DNA of 38,247 nucleotides from Trichosporon coremiiforme. Taxonomy: Eukaryota; Basidiomycota; Tremellomycetes; Trichosporonales; Trichosporonaceae. The stretch is taken from NCBI GenBank assembly GCA_039545355.1, contig BCJJ01000065.1, positions 1 through 38,247 on the forward strand. The letters are read 5' to 3'. The notes beneath the pieces were generated by a model, which was given only the letters and a program-made list of their open reading frames with translations, had not been told where the DNA came from and searched no databases. Below are positions 1-10,261 of this stretch, in pieces. Each line of letters begins with the position of its first letter. Positions within the stretch are counted from its first letter, which is position 1. Position numbers and translations under genes: made by a program.

Positions 1-10
1 GGGGGGGGGG
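1..10. repeat. G10 homopolymer at the window edge
   Basis: The window opens with ten consecutive G. The run may continue outside the window. Such runs are prone to sequencing and assembly slippage. Confidence 0.9.
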
Positions 11-450
11 ATAGCAACCGTGCAGTGCTCTACGTACGCACAGGAAGAAGCTGAGGGTCCAATGCAATGAAGTTTGATAGGGGATGCACAGAGGTGCACT
101 TGCCCCGGAGACGGGCGGGCACTGACGCTCGCCGTCACCATGGCTACCAGGCCATCTTCGAACCACCCGGCTGCCTGGCCGACCTCCTTCCGACTATGCT
201 ACTTGCAATACCTGTTACGCCTGACGTGTCCTGCACGCGCTGCCCGCTGCAGAGACTACTTTAGGCGTCCTTCCCAGTCCTTATCAGATTAGCCTAGCGC
301 GACACGCACACACTCTGAAACACACCTCCACCGCCACACTCCCTATCACTAACCCACAACACAGTTCCCCTCCCAGGTGAAATCGCTGTTCTCAACGATT
401 TCTCATCACCCCAAGTCATAAGACTTCGCGTAGAAGTAAAAAAGACGCGC
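11..450. other. Left-edge stretch with no recognised gene
   Basis: Only short open frames of about 65-72 codons occur here, in overlapping frames, and none resembles a known protein or shows a clear splice pattern. It may be the flank of a gene outside the window. Confidence 0.5.
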
Positions 451-455
451 AAAAA
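451..455 (-). terminator. Pol III T5 terminator of tRNA-Arg
   Basis: In the sense of the tRNA, five T follow the acceptor stem directly, the usual RNA polymerase III stop signal. The first T would also serve as the discriminator base. Confidence 0.75.
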
Positions 456-538
456 GGTCACGACGGGGATCGAACCCGCAATCTCCTGATTGAACTACTG
501 AATCGTAGTCAGACGCCTTGCCATTGGGCCACGCGACC
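456..538 (-). tRNA. tRNA-Arg(ACG) with a 12-nt intron
   Basis: Read on the minus strand the sequence folds as a full tRNA. The acceptor stem GGTCGCG pairs with CGTGACC (one G:T), the D arm has stem GCC/GGC, and the T arm GCGGG-TTCGATC-CCCGT follows. The anticodon stem is TCTGA/TCAGG and the loop begins CTACGA, so positions 34-36 are ACG. That decodes CGU/CGC arginine codons after A34-to-inosine editing. Removing 71 canonical positions from the 83 nt leaves a 12-nt insertion after position 37, the standard place for a eukaryotic tRNA intron. A T5 terminator follows at once. Confidence 0.93.
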
Positions 539-1065
539 GATGGAAACATAACAGTGGCCTATGGCTATGAGGACTCCGGGGGAATTGCGATTGAAGAATT
601 CCAGCTGTCTACGTAGTGGACTAGCTTCTAGGAATGCGGATAAGCATTCCAGAGAGACAAGAAGATAGCAGAAGAGTTGACAAAGAGGTAGACGGTCTTG
701 GGTCCGACCTGATCCGTCACTCCGCATGTCACCACCCGGCGTGGCCGTGCATTGTAGTTACGGCTGTGATATGCAGGTGTCGGTAGTGAGCCCGAGCCCG
801 TATACGTTAGCCAGAGGAGGTGAATTAGCTGCTACAATACCAGGTGGGTGTTGTTGCCATGGTCCAGACGATGGACACTGGGTCCAGAGTAGAGACCATT
901 GAGACATCCCTCTGCCAGCAATCGCCATCTGACGGCCGAGTTGCTCACAGCAAGTCACCACTCCACTCTATGCCCGGCCCACGCCCTTGCACTTCTTATA
1001 CTTCGCATCCCCAGGTAGCTTATAGCTCATTTTATCTAATATTAGTGTGCTGTATCCACTGCGCT
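539..1065. other. Intergenic, no gene seen
   Basis: This gap lies between the 5' side of the tRNA and the 3' end of the peroxidase gene. Short overlapping open frames occur on both strands, but none has recognisable content. Confidence 0.5.
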
Positions 1066-1770
1066 TTAGAGCTTGGCAGCAACGTCAGACTGGCGGTCAG
1101 CGCGTTCCCGTCCACGTCCCGAGTCGGATTCGGGGTAGTAGCTACTGACGACCTTGCTAGTCTTGGCGGGGAACCAGGTGATCTTGCCGTCCTTGACAAG
1201 GAACTTGGAGAAGTTCCAGTCAATGTTCTCGACGGGCGGCTCCGCGTTCGCCTTCAGGTACTTCCAGATCGGCTGCGTATCGGGGCCGTTGACGTCGCCC
1301 TGGGTGTCAGCGGAGTTCGAAGGTGGCGATCAGTTCAAGAGGGGCAGAGGGGGTGTTGGTTTGATGAGCGGTGAAGACCGGTGGGAGCTAGAGCCTGGGG
1401 AGGCTCGATGTCGCTCGCTGGTTAGGACTCACCTTCTTGGCAATCGGGAAGGTGACGCCGTAGTTGACCTGACAGAAGGACTGGATCTCCTCGTCAGATC
1501 CGGGCTCCTGGTTCTTGAACTGGAGTGTCAGCTTCAGCGTACGGTAGTGCTACAGCTGTCAGTGATACGCACCTGGTTGCACGGGAATCCGATGATCTGG
1601 AGCTTGTCGGCGTCCTTGTCCTGGAGGGTCTGGAGGTCCTTGTACTGAGGAGTGAGGCCGCACTTGCTAGCAACGTTGACGAAGAGAAGATCCTTGCCGT
1701 TGGTCTTGTAAGGAGCGAGGTCGAGCTCGCCCTTGGGGAGCTGGACCTTGAAGGAGTAGATGTCAGACAT
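1066..1770 (-). CDS. GPX: Thiol (cysteine-type) glutathione peroxidase, GPx/Hyr1 family
   Basis: Three exons (1770-1573, 1519-1433, 1299-1066) join in phase 0 to give 172 residues, the usual size for the family. The peroxidatic cysteine is Cys37 in SKCGLTPQY. Cys64 lies in GFPCNQ and the resolving cysteine is Cys82 in SFCQVNYGVTFP, closely matching the three cysteines of yeast Gpx3/Hyr1. The family Gln and Trp are present in NQEPG and WNFSKFLV. There is no selenocysteine codon. Known role: fungal enzymes of this type reduce hydroperoxides, mainly using thioredoxin, and the yeast protein also relays peroxide signals to Yap1. The donors are GTGCGT and GTGAGT. The start at 1770 is the first ATG in frame. 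The frame stays open upstream to about 1926 but has no ATG there. The gene is divergent from the Sec61-beta gene across about 520 bp. Confidence 0.95.
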
Positions 1771-2075
1771 GGCGCGGCGGAGGAGGCGAGTGGGTCTAAT
1801 GGTGGGCTGACTGTTAGCTTTGAATTTGGAGACGATCCAGCTCACGGTTGAGAAGGGGGTGAGTGAGTGATGGGGAAGAAGCAAAGTCAGTGTTGAGCTG
1901 TGAGACGGCAACGGCAACCCAGCCAAGTCCTATCTCGTAGACGGACCGGGGATGGCGTGCTGCCGCCGTCATAAGCGCTGTCGCTCGCTCATGTCACCAG
2001 CCAGTCACACGCCAGGGAATCACCGACCCCATACCCTCAGCGGACATGACCGATGGATACCGGGTTATAGCCGTG

Positions 2076-2133
2076 CATTAGGGTGTCATTAGCTACAGCT
2101 GATTAGCATACTTCTAATGAGACAGTGCATTAG
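2076..2133. promoter_or_regulatory. Cluster of CATTAG hexamers in the GPX/SBH1 divergent promoter
   Basis: CATTAG occurs at 2076-2081, 2087-2092 and 2128-2133, and its reverse complement CTAATG at 2114-2119. A GATTAG lies at 2101-2106. This is a dense group for 58 bp in the space between two divergent genes. A binding site for a transcription factor is inferred; no factor is identified. Confidence 0.35.
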
Positions 2134-2286
2134 CGGAGGCAAAGCCACGCGTCGAGGCTGACTGTCGCCACGTCCGCAATGAACACGATGCGGGACCAGT
2201 AGAGCCCAAGTGGCCAGCACGACTATCGCGCGACACGAAAGCGACATCTTCGGTCTTCAGCATCCAACACACCCCTTCCCGACATC

Positions 2287-2982
2287 ATGGTGAGTACTCG
2301 AGCTCATCCTCCACCTTGCGGCTTCAAGAGGAATACTGCTGGCAAATGCTCCTGTTTTATGGAGGCGCAGATCGCAGTCGGGGAGCCTTTGCATAGCTAG
2401 CATGGGACATCTTGAAGGCGACTTTGTGGAGGTCGACCACCGAGCTCTTCTGCACATATTGAAAGCTAACATCAGGCTGACGACAAACGCCCATCCTCCC
2501 CCGCCGGCGGCGCCTCGTCCGCCTTCGCCGTCGCGCGTCCCCCTGGAGCCAACGCTGTCCGGTGAGTTAGATCCGGCCTTCTTCGCATCAGTTTGCTGAC
2601 ATGGTTCTTCCTCGCTTGTCGTCTTCCTCGCTATCTTGTTGCTCGTTCCATCTGCCTCCCGTTGACGCTCGATAACATGGTTATGGTCGTCCATCTTGAT
2701 CAACCGCCCACAGCCGCCGAGCCCCTGCCGCTCCCCGTCCCTCGTCTGCCCGCGCTGCCGGCGCTGGCGGATCAAGCTCGACCATGATGAAGCTCTACAC
2801 CGACTCTGGCGAGGCTGGTCTCAAGGTGTAAGTGTCTCTGCGATGCACGAGCTATGATGTCGAGTGTACAGCTAACCCCCAGTGACCCCTTCGTCGTCAT
2901 CGTTCTCGCACTCTCGTTCATCGCCTCCATCTTCTTTCTCCACATTGCCGCCAAGATTGTTCGCGCGTTTGCGTCCAAGTAA
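2287..2982 (+). CDS. SBH1: Sec61-beta subunit of the ER protein translocon
   Basis: Four coding exons (2287-2289, 2476-2561, 2714-2827, 2883-2982) give 100 residues, the normal size. The first coding exon is the ATG alone, followed at once by GTGAGT. The N-terminus, MADDKRPSSPAGGASS onward, is the Pro/Ser/Ala/Arg-rich cytosolic part. It is followed by the conserved GGSSSTMMKLYTDSGEAGLK block, then VDPFVVIVLALSF and a single tail-anchor membrane helix at about residues 71-92, ending FASK. Family knowledge: Sec61-beta binds Sec61/Sss1 in the ER channel for co- and post-translational import. Intron 1 (186 nt) and intron 2 (152 nt) are long for this window; intron 3 is 55 nt. Frame and family sequence support all three joins, so confidence is high. 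Confidence 0.95.
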
Positions 2983-3162
2983 AAAACCACCGCTTAGCTT
3001 ACTCTTAATAGATTTGGACGGTTGTCATGCATGTAGGGATCTAGCAGACTCGGCCCCGGCGCTATTGACAACCTTTAACCACGCAGATCACATCGATGCG
3101 GTTTATGCTTACAACAGGAATCGCTCTGGACTTCCTTTCGATCTCTACTTCTGATGATCTAT

Positions 3163-6099
3163 CTAGAACTGGTCCCGGACCTGGCGCAGAATGACACCCG
3201 CGTCGCGCAGGAGACCCGGATCCTTCCTCGCCGTGTCCGAAACGTCGACCTGGCGGTTCCACCCCATCTGCTCTGCTTCGCCGTCGCTCTCGTCCTCCTC
3301 GCCCGGAATCGGCGCCAGACTGCTGTGGTGGTGGAACTTGCTGTCGGGAGAGCGCGCGCCCATACTCAGCCCCGACACGCCCGACATGCCGAGTGCGCCG
3401 CCCGTACTGTGGCGGGGCTCGCGGGGCTCGTTGGCCATGGCGCGATCGAGGAAGAGCGACGCCCCCGGATCCATCGGCTGCCAGTCCGGATGCGCGTGCT
3501 TGAAATGCAAAACCGACTGCTCCATCTTGGCGTCCGTGAAGGTCCTCCTGCCCTTCCTGTTTCGGCTGAGAGGTCGTTCGGGAGGCACATCGGCGGCCGC
3601 TTGGCCAGGCGCGCCCACGTTGCCGTCGCGCTTGAAGTCGAACACGGCAAAGGAGCACACATACCCCAGATCCTCGACGTGGACCGAGTTCTCGCGGAAG
3701 AAGTCGATGAGCGCCTCGGCGCACTGCGGGAGCGAGAACAGCAGGATGAACGGGGTCAGGACAACGCCGAGGAGTTCCTGCGCGAACACCATGAGTTTCA
3801 GCTGGAACAGTTGGCCGAATTGCGCCAGCACGGTTTGGGAGTGGAGTTGACCGCGCCAGCTGTCGGGACAGTAGTGCGTGTAGTGGATCACCTCCTGCAT
3901 GTGCCGGGCTGGGTCAAATGCGTGGTTGTCGGGCGGAATCATCCCACGGGCCACCGCGAGGATGACTCCGAACACTCCGAGGTACCACAGGAGCGTGCGG
4001 TGCGGGCTCAGCTCAAAGTTGGACAGGAGCTCGGGATGTACCATGCCTGCGGCAATGAGGACGGCAGCAAACGAGCCAGCAACGAACGCAACAAACCTGT
4101 CTGTCAGCTAATCTCACAGAATACCAAAGCTCACTTCATGACGAGCGCCGTGCGCTGCTTGGGGAACTGATCGATGTACTCCTTCGCGACCTCGTATCCC
4201 TCGTCCAGTCGCCGGTTCAGGAGATGCGGGAGCTCGTTGAACTCGCGGAACTTGTACCGCGCAAACAGCGTGTACTGCCTCCCGCCCAGCGTGGCGGGGT
4301 GCTCCTTCAATTCCTGAAAGTAGCGGAAGAAGGAGTAGACCAGCACGTAGACGACGATGAACGGCGCACAGAGCGCGTTGATGACGCCCATCTGCTGGAA
4401 ACGGCGGCGCAGCTGGCCCACGAGATCCTTCCGGCCGCGGCCCTGCACCATCTCCGGCTTGACGCGGCCGTGGGCGTCGAAGAAGTACGAGACAATCACG
4501 AATCGCAGGTTCTGCTCCAGCGCGCGCGTCAGTACATTACCGCCGAACGTTAGGTAGAAACGTTCCTGCTCGTCGCCGGCCTGTCGAGGCAGCTCGGACT
4601 GCCGCGTGATCAGCGACGGCGGGATAAGGTGCATCAGCCGCTTCGGGATCGGAAGCCGCGCACGCAGGTCGAGGACGTCCTTGTTGAACAGCGCGATGAA
4701 GTAGTTCTCTCGCCGGAGGATGCGGCTAAGGTCAGCTGGACGCTCGGTGAGGAAGCTGTTACTTACTTGGCAATGTCGTGCGCGTCGAGCTTGACCTTGC
4801 TGACGCGCTCGTTGCCGAGGAAGTCCTGCAGCGCTGTTCCGCCTCCGTTGCCGAGCGACGTGAGCGGGTTGTCGTTGCGGATCTCGCCGATGCGCTTCAC
4901 AATCTCGGGCCAGGGCAGCGTTTGGATATCCGACTGGGGTCAGTTTATGCAGACCACTGGGAAACTCGCGTCTTCAATCTTCAGCAGGTACGTGTAAAAT
5001 CGGTACATGTCGATGAGCCGGGGTACGCGCGCGACGAAGCCGACCAGCTTGATCACGAGGTACGCGGCGATGACGATGAGGAAGAGAATGTGCGTCACCG
5101 TCTTGCGCGTAAGACACTGCGGGATAAGCACGTCGTCAAGGCGCCCAGTCGAGTGCGCAAACCGCCCGAGGCGCGAGTAGTCGATGCATGAGACGAGGAA
5201 CGTCGAGAAGCCCAGGACGAAGAATGTTGTGCTGAGGTCAGCTCATCGGTGATTCGAAAGCTAGAGTATAAGTATACCTACAGAAGACCGAGTACTTCAG
5301 ACAGTGCAATGCACCAGAATCCCTTGCCTTCGTAGTACAGGTACACCTCGTGGAGGAACTGATCGAGGTCATCGACGTTGGTCCACTTCCACAGTGCCTT
5401 CTCGTGCCCGCTCAAGCCTCGCTTGCCGACATGCGTGACGGTGGTTCTCCGCCGTTCTGGCTCCGGATCGGCCGTGACACTGTGGTAGACGTGCTGGCCG
5501 CGCTTCGTCCGTCCACCGGATCGAGGCGCCGAGATGAGCGGCTGCTCTGGGGGGTCGTTGTATCCCGCAAAGCGGCCTGCTGTCGGCGTCTCCTCGGGTG
5601 AGTCCTCCGTCGATGTCGAATGCGGCGGCGAAGATGGTCGGGAGTGCGTCGGCGAGTGTGACGGCGATGTAGACGCCGAGTCCGGCTGCCGCCTGAACGG
5701 TCCAGGAGAGCGTGACTTGTCGGCCCATCGTCGCGGTCCTGGCTTCAGACCAGCCGCGACCGCGAGACCGACCGGCTTGGCTGGCGACCCTGCGCCGTAC
5801 ACCACCGAGCGCGGCGGTTCCTCGTCGCTGCTGGAGCCGATCGCATCGGCCATCGCAGCAGCGGTCGATGGTCCCGAGCCAGACGGTTCGCGGATGGCTG
5901 GCGGCGGGCGCGGTGTGCGTCGAGGCGACGGACCCGATGACGAGGCCTGCAGCTCAGCCAACAGCAGGTTCGAGGGCGAGTCAGGGTCGTTATCGTTATC
6001 TCGCTCGTCGTAGTCGTCGTGCCGGTCCGCACGCTCTGGGAGCTGCGACCCGTACGGATTGAGGAGATTGAGGAGGGAGTTGGTCGGAGGCGAAGGCAT
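3163..6099 (-). CDS. ATG9: Autophagy protein Atg9 (multispanning lipid scramblase)
   Basis: Five exons (6099-5282, 5231-4970, 4933-4767, 4725-4135, 4096-3163) total 2772 nt, 923 residues. Residues 1 to about 230 are a disordered Ser/Pro/Arg-rich N-tail. The Atg9 core begins near Lys234 with KALWKWTNVDDLDQFLHEVY, then a membrane helix and LGFSTFLVSCIDYS. Further hydrophobic segments lie in VTHILFLIVIAAYLVIK, NALCAPFIVVYVLVYSFF, FVAFVAGSFAAVLIAA and ELLGVVLTPFILLFSLP. Typical Atg9 blocks are SLGNGGGTALQDFLGNERV, RRENYFIALFNK and LGYVCSFAVFDF. Known role: Atg9 sits in Golgi-derived vesicles, seeds the phagophore and scrambles lipids delivered by Atg2. Intron 1 (50 nt) uses donor GTAGGT. Intron 2 (36 nt) needs a GC donor (GCGAGT). 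Introns 3 and 4 are 41 and 38 nt and standard. The gene is convergent with the Sec61-beta gene. Confidence 0.95.
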
Positions 6100-7351
6100 T
6101 GCTGCTTCGCCTGCTCATGTGCGGTGATTGTGAATGGATGGAAGTAGCAAGGTGATCGGTCAACATGCGGCAATGACGCGATGCGAACCGTGACTGACCC
6201 CGGGTGGCAAATTAGGTGTCCCACGGTGGCAAGTGGCGGCGCGTTACTACGGAACTGGTCATCTTCCCCTTGTAGTCACCACGAAATGCATGCTTGCTCT
6301 GTGCAACAACGTCGGGCTTCTCGTGGACGTGGGCTGCCCTCGGAGAAGCGCTATCCTGCAAGGAGGGGTCAGGTGTCTGACATATACGACGCATCACCTT
6401 GGACTCACTCGGCTTACCCGGACGTCCGTGCGGCCATGTCCTCTACGTTGGAAGTGGATCTGAAGAGAAGCACGTTGAGCCAGCGGACGCTAGGAGTTGA
6501 CTTTGGTGGGTTCCTGCTAACGTGCACACGGAACGGTGCACCTAGCAAGAGACTCTCGGCATCCGACAACCAGTGCGAGGTGCCCACCGTCGCATGATGG
6601 ATGGGAGAGGCAGTACCAAGGGAGCCGGTCGTCGGTTCTGGGTGTAAAGTTGCATATACATATTGCACAGTACTGTAGGGATACTTTAGCATGCACAATA
6701 GCTTACCGGATGTGCACAGATCGGGAAGCAGCAATAACCGTTCCTCCTCTCGACTTGAACCGGGGCTGGAAGAGCTCAGCTGACATCATTGCGGATACCA
6801 GAACAATAGAGCAACCTCACAGCTGAGCGAAAAGAATGCCCCCAGACAGAGACGCGGTCCCTCCCCGCCAATTGAAATCGCAGAACTCCATGTGTTCAGC
6901 GCTCTAGTCGAAAGCAAAACTCCATGCTGGACGACGAGGCCAACAGGAACACATTCCGCCACCAGAAGTCGAAGGGATCGACACATCCGCCAGCCTTCAC
7001 CACTTTTCAAGCTTCCGCACATCTTGAGCGCGACTGTCAAGTCCACTACACGTACTTCACATGCACGAGAGCACTCCAAGCGACGCAAACGAGATGTCCA
7101 TGCATATCGTTCATGAGGAAAATGATCGCGTACCATAGCGTGCGGCGAATTCTGCCACACGGCTCGGCGTTTCTCACGTGGCGTGCAAGGGCTGGTCGCA
7201 GCACTTGCGCGCTCTAATGTCATTGCTAACGGCGACGACCAGTCCGACGCCCAGTCTCCATCTCCTTGACCCAGTCTTCTCGCCGCCTCGTCCAGCTCGT
7301 CTCGGTCCCCTCTTCCCTTCGGAAACAAGCAAGCACCCCTTCTTCCATTGC
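6100..7351. other. Divergent intergenic region between ATG9 and the BZW-type gene
   Basis: This 1.25-kb space separates two genes reading outward and should hold both promoters. Open frames up to 180 codons exist on the minus strand, but they lack family resemblance, and some of their first codons are not ATG. No tRNA or repeat was found. Confidence 0.5.
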
Positions 7352-8782
7352 ATGTCTCACACGCCTACCTCGAACACTCCCGGTAATGCCAGCGGTGCTG
7401 CGGCCAAGCCGACTCTCACGGGAGTGAGGATCAGGCAGCGCAAGGGCCAGGCCAAGGCTACTGCCAAGTTTGAGCCTGAAGGTTAGTTGGGATGGGCTTC
7501 TAGGATGCTTGCTGTGATGGCGACGAGGCATGCGGACGCGTCGTTCACCGACTGTCTGCCGATCCTCTGCGCCAATGTGGGCATTGTTCGATAAGATTGC
7601 TAACATCCAGCCTTCCGTGACTCTCTCCTCCTTCACCTCGCGCTCGTCCCTACTCCCCCCACTTCGGACGCTCTCGTGACCAAGCTGGTCCAGGCCGGAA
7701 CCACCCTCGAGTTCCTCAAGTACGCTGACCAGCTCTTCGAGATCCTCTTTGCCGGAGGTCTCCTGCAGCCCGGCGGTTCCTACCTCGACGACAAGCGCTC
7801 CCCCGTCTACCTCCTCCAGCCTGCCGATGACGAGAACCTCGGCGGTTGGAACCCTGTTACGGGCATCGTTGAGGTTCTCCAGCGTGTGATTCAGCGCTAC
7901 CGCTACCTCCAGCGCCCCCTCGAGGACACTTTCCTCCCCCACATCCTCGGCTACCTCCCCAAGTGGACCGAGGAGCAGCGCGCCAAGCTCGCCGAGGGTG
8001 TCGCCCTCCTCGTTACTGAGGGCCAGATCAACCCCAAGTGTCTTACCTCGCTGTCCAAGGACCACGTCGTCAAGGACAAGGTTGGTCTCCACTTCCTCAC
8101 CGAGTTCTTCCGCACCTACCTGCAGAAGCAGTCGATCGACCACCTCGCCGCGACTCTCCGCCGCTCCGGTCTCCGTGACGTTCTCGCCGTTTTCCCTAAC
8201 CAGATCCGCGACAAGAAGCACCTCGATGACTACTTCAAGGAGCAGAAGCTTCCCCAGATCGTCGACTGGTATGCCAAGGTCGCCCTGTCGGAGACCAAGG
8301 ACCAGACTGTCCAGGCTATCGCTCGTATGATCAACGACGAGGAGTCGAACGAGCAGATTGTCGAGACCCTCAAGGCTCAGCAGGCCGAGCGCCCTGTGCC
8401 CGAGGCCGACCTGTGCGAGTGGATCTGGCTCGGCTGGATGGCCGCTTTCGACTGGTCCGGCCGCCCCAACGAGCTCGAGAAGGACGTCGTCACGTACGTC
8501 CAGAAGCTCGCACCCACCCTCGAGCCCTTCTGCAACGGCGCCAAGGCCGAGGTCGGTATCCTGAACACTGTCCAGGTGTTCTGCTACACCGACACCCGCA
8601 TCATGAAGGCGTTCCCCCAGCTCGTCAAGGTCCTCTACAACGAGGACTGCGTCAGCGACCAGGCCATCATCTACTGGCACAGCAAGGGTGCTAAGCCCCA
8701 GGGCAAGCAGCACTTCCTCAAGGTCACCGAGGCGCTCGTGCGCTTCCTCGAGGAGCAGTCGGACGACGAGGACGACGAGTAG
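7352..8782 (+). CDS. eIF5-mimic protein, BZW1/BZW2-like, W2 domain
   Basis: Two exons (7352-7481 and 7611-8782, intron 129 nt with donor GTTAGT) give 433 residues, close to the animal family length of about 420. After a short Ser/Thr/Gly leader comes the conserved TGVRIRQRKGQAKATAKFEPE, then FRDSLLLHL. The long helical middle contains TTLEFLKYADQLFEILFAGG. The C-terminal W2 domain ends with the acidic/aromatic boxes WIWLGWMAAFDW and LYNEDCVSDQAIIYWHSKG, and the tail is EEQSDDEDDE. Family knowledge: these proteins resemble the eIF5 C-terminal domain, bind eIF2 and eIF3 and restrain start-codon selection. Budding yeast lacks one as far as I recall. The start is the first ATG with a well-formed N-terminus. 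The codon bias is very strong, suggesting high expression. Confidence 0.93.
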
Positions 8783-8808
8783 AGATATTTCCAGATAATT
8801 TTTCGAAA

Positions 8809-8836
8809 GAGAGCCCGTTAGAGATGTTGGGCTCTC
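8809..8836 (+). repeat. Inverted repeat in the 3' flank of the BZW-type gene
   Basis: GAGAGCCC (8809-8816) and GGGCTCTC (8829-8836) are perfect 8-bp arms around a 12-nt loop, starting 27 bp after the stop codon. In the mRNA this would form a 3'UTR hairpin. The rest of the 314-bp gap up to 9096 shows nothing recognised and should contain the epsilon-COP promoter. Confidence 0.6.
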
Positions 8837-9096
8837 CTGCCGAGTAGTTCCGGCATGTCCATGTAACTATGCATCACGTCGCATGATTGCGGAGAGCTAG
8901 CTCGTAGAGCACGCGCAGCGTGCGGGGCAGCAGTGCACAGCGGCGGTAGATTAGATCTACGGTGCACTTAGCAATTTCAGACTGACACTCATGAACCACG
9001 CCGAGCGGAAGCAAATCGAACCTGAACCTCCACGCGCGCCATGTTGTCGCGATGACATGAGGGCCACGTCCAGCGACCGCACTCTCAACGAACACC

Positions 9097-10144
9097 ATGG
9101 ACGCCGACCCGCTGTACCACGTCAAGCAGCTCTTCCACCAGGGTGAGTTATCTGCTCTTTGGCGTAAACTGACAAGCAGGTGCTTACAAGGGTAAGCTGA
9201 CCGCTTGCGTCCAGCTCTAACGCCAGCCTGCATCGATGAGGCCTCTACGCAGCCCCTGACCCCGGGGTCTGAGGAACCCGCCCTCCAGCGCGCAATCTAC
9301 GTTGCGCGCTCGCACCTCGCCCTGCGCCCGCCGCAGGTAGACGCGGCACTCTCCGTCCTGGAGCCCTTCACGTCGCTGGAGGTGCCGCCGACTCCCGCGC
9401 GTGCAGCCGAGGCGCTGGCGAAGTACATCGGCTCTGGATCCGAGGACGTGGTCGAGAACGTGCGCGACATCGTGCTCGAGGTCGAGGGCGAGGACAGCAG
9501 TGACGAGGGTCTCGTCCGCGCACTCGCTGGAACCGTCTTCATCCTGGCCGGCGAGAGGGAGGAGGCCGTCGCGACCCTGAACGACGGCGCGGGACACGAC
9601 GACCTCGAGTGTCTCGCGCTCCTGACCCAGCTCCTCCTCTCGCTTGACCGCCGGGATCTGGCGCAGTCCACCTTCGCTCACGCCAAGGCTATCGGTAACG
9701 ACAGCGCGCTCGTGCAGGCCATCGAGGCCTGGATCGGCCTCAAGACTGGCGCTCGGCCGCTGCACCAGGCCTACTACTACTATGAGGAGCTGTACCAGCT
9801 TCCCGGGGGACGGACGCCGGGCGTGCTCGCCGCTCATGCTGCCGCTCACCTCCTCCTCGGACACGAGGATGAGGCCAAGGCCGACATTGCCGATGCGCAG
9901 GGCCAGGACCCGAACGACGAGGACGTGCTGGCCGTCGCTACGGCGCTGGGAGACAATGTCGCTGCTGCGTGAGTAACGATGCAGGCAGGAGCTGAGCCCC
10001 GCTGAAGCTGGGAGAACCGGGAACGGACTAGCTAACTCTCGCAGCAAGCTCGCGAACACGAAGCACCCGCTCGCGGCCGACCTGGCCGCGAAGAGCGCGC
10101 TCTTTGACGAGGCCGCCGCCAAGTTCGTCTCCGCCTCGGCCTAA
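9097..10144 (+). CDS. SEC28: Coatomer subunit epsilon (epsilon-COP)
   Basis: Four exons (9097-9142, 9180-9191, 9227-9968, 10045-10144) give 299 residues, the normal length. The start MDADPLYHVKQLFHQG leads into GAYKACIDEAS, matching the family's GxYxxCINEA-type motif. Helical TPR-like repeats follow, including LECLALLTQLLLSLDRRDLA, the YYYYEELYQL stretch, and HAAAHLLLGHEDEAKADIAD. The C-terminus is KLANTKHPLAADLAAK. Known role: epsilon-COP stabilises alpha-COP in the COPI coat that returns cargo from Golgi to ER. Exon 2 is only 12 nt and encodes the Gly-Ala-Tyr-Lys part of the conserved motif, so it is probably real. Skipping it would keep the frame. The gene is convergent with the hydrolase gene, with 117 bp between stop codons. 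Confidence 0.95.
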
Positions 10145-10261
10145 ACCCGACCCATTCCCAGTTCGCCCCTAGATGTAAAAGTGATATGGTTATATATGCA
10201 TTCTCTATGATTCTAACCGACTTTACAACTGACTCTATCTTCTTTAACAAAGACTAGGCAA

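Noticed and set aside
7226..8713. 495-codon open frame antisense to the BZW-type gene
   Set aside because: Same cause: a shadow of biased codons. The translation is a Leu/Glu/Val-rich low-complexity string.
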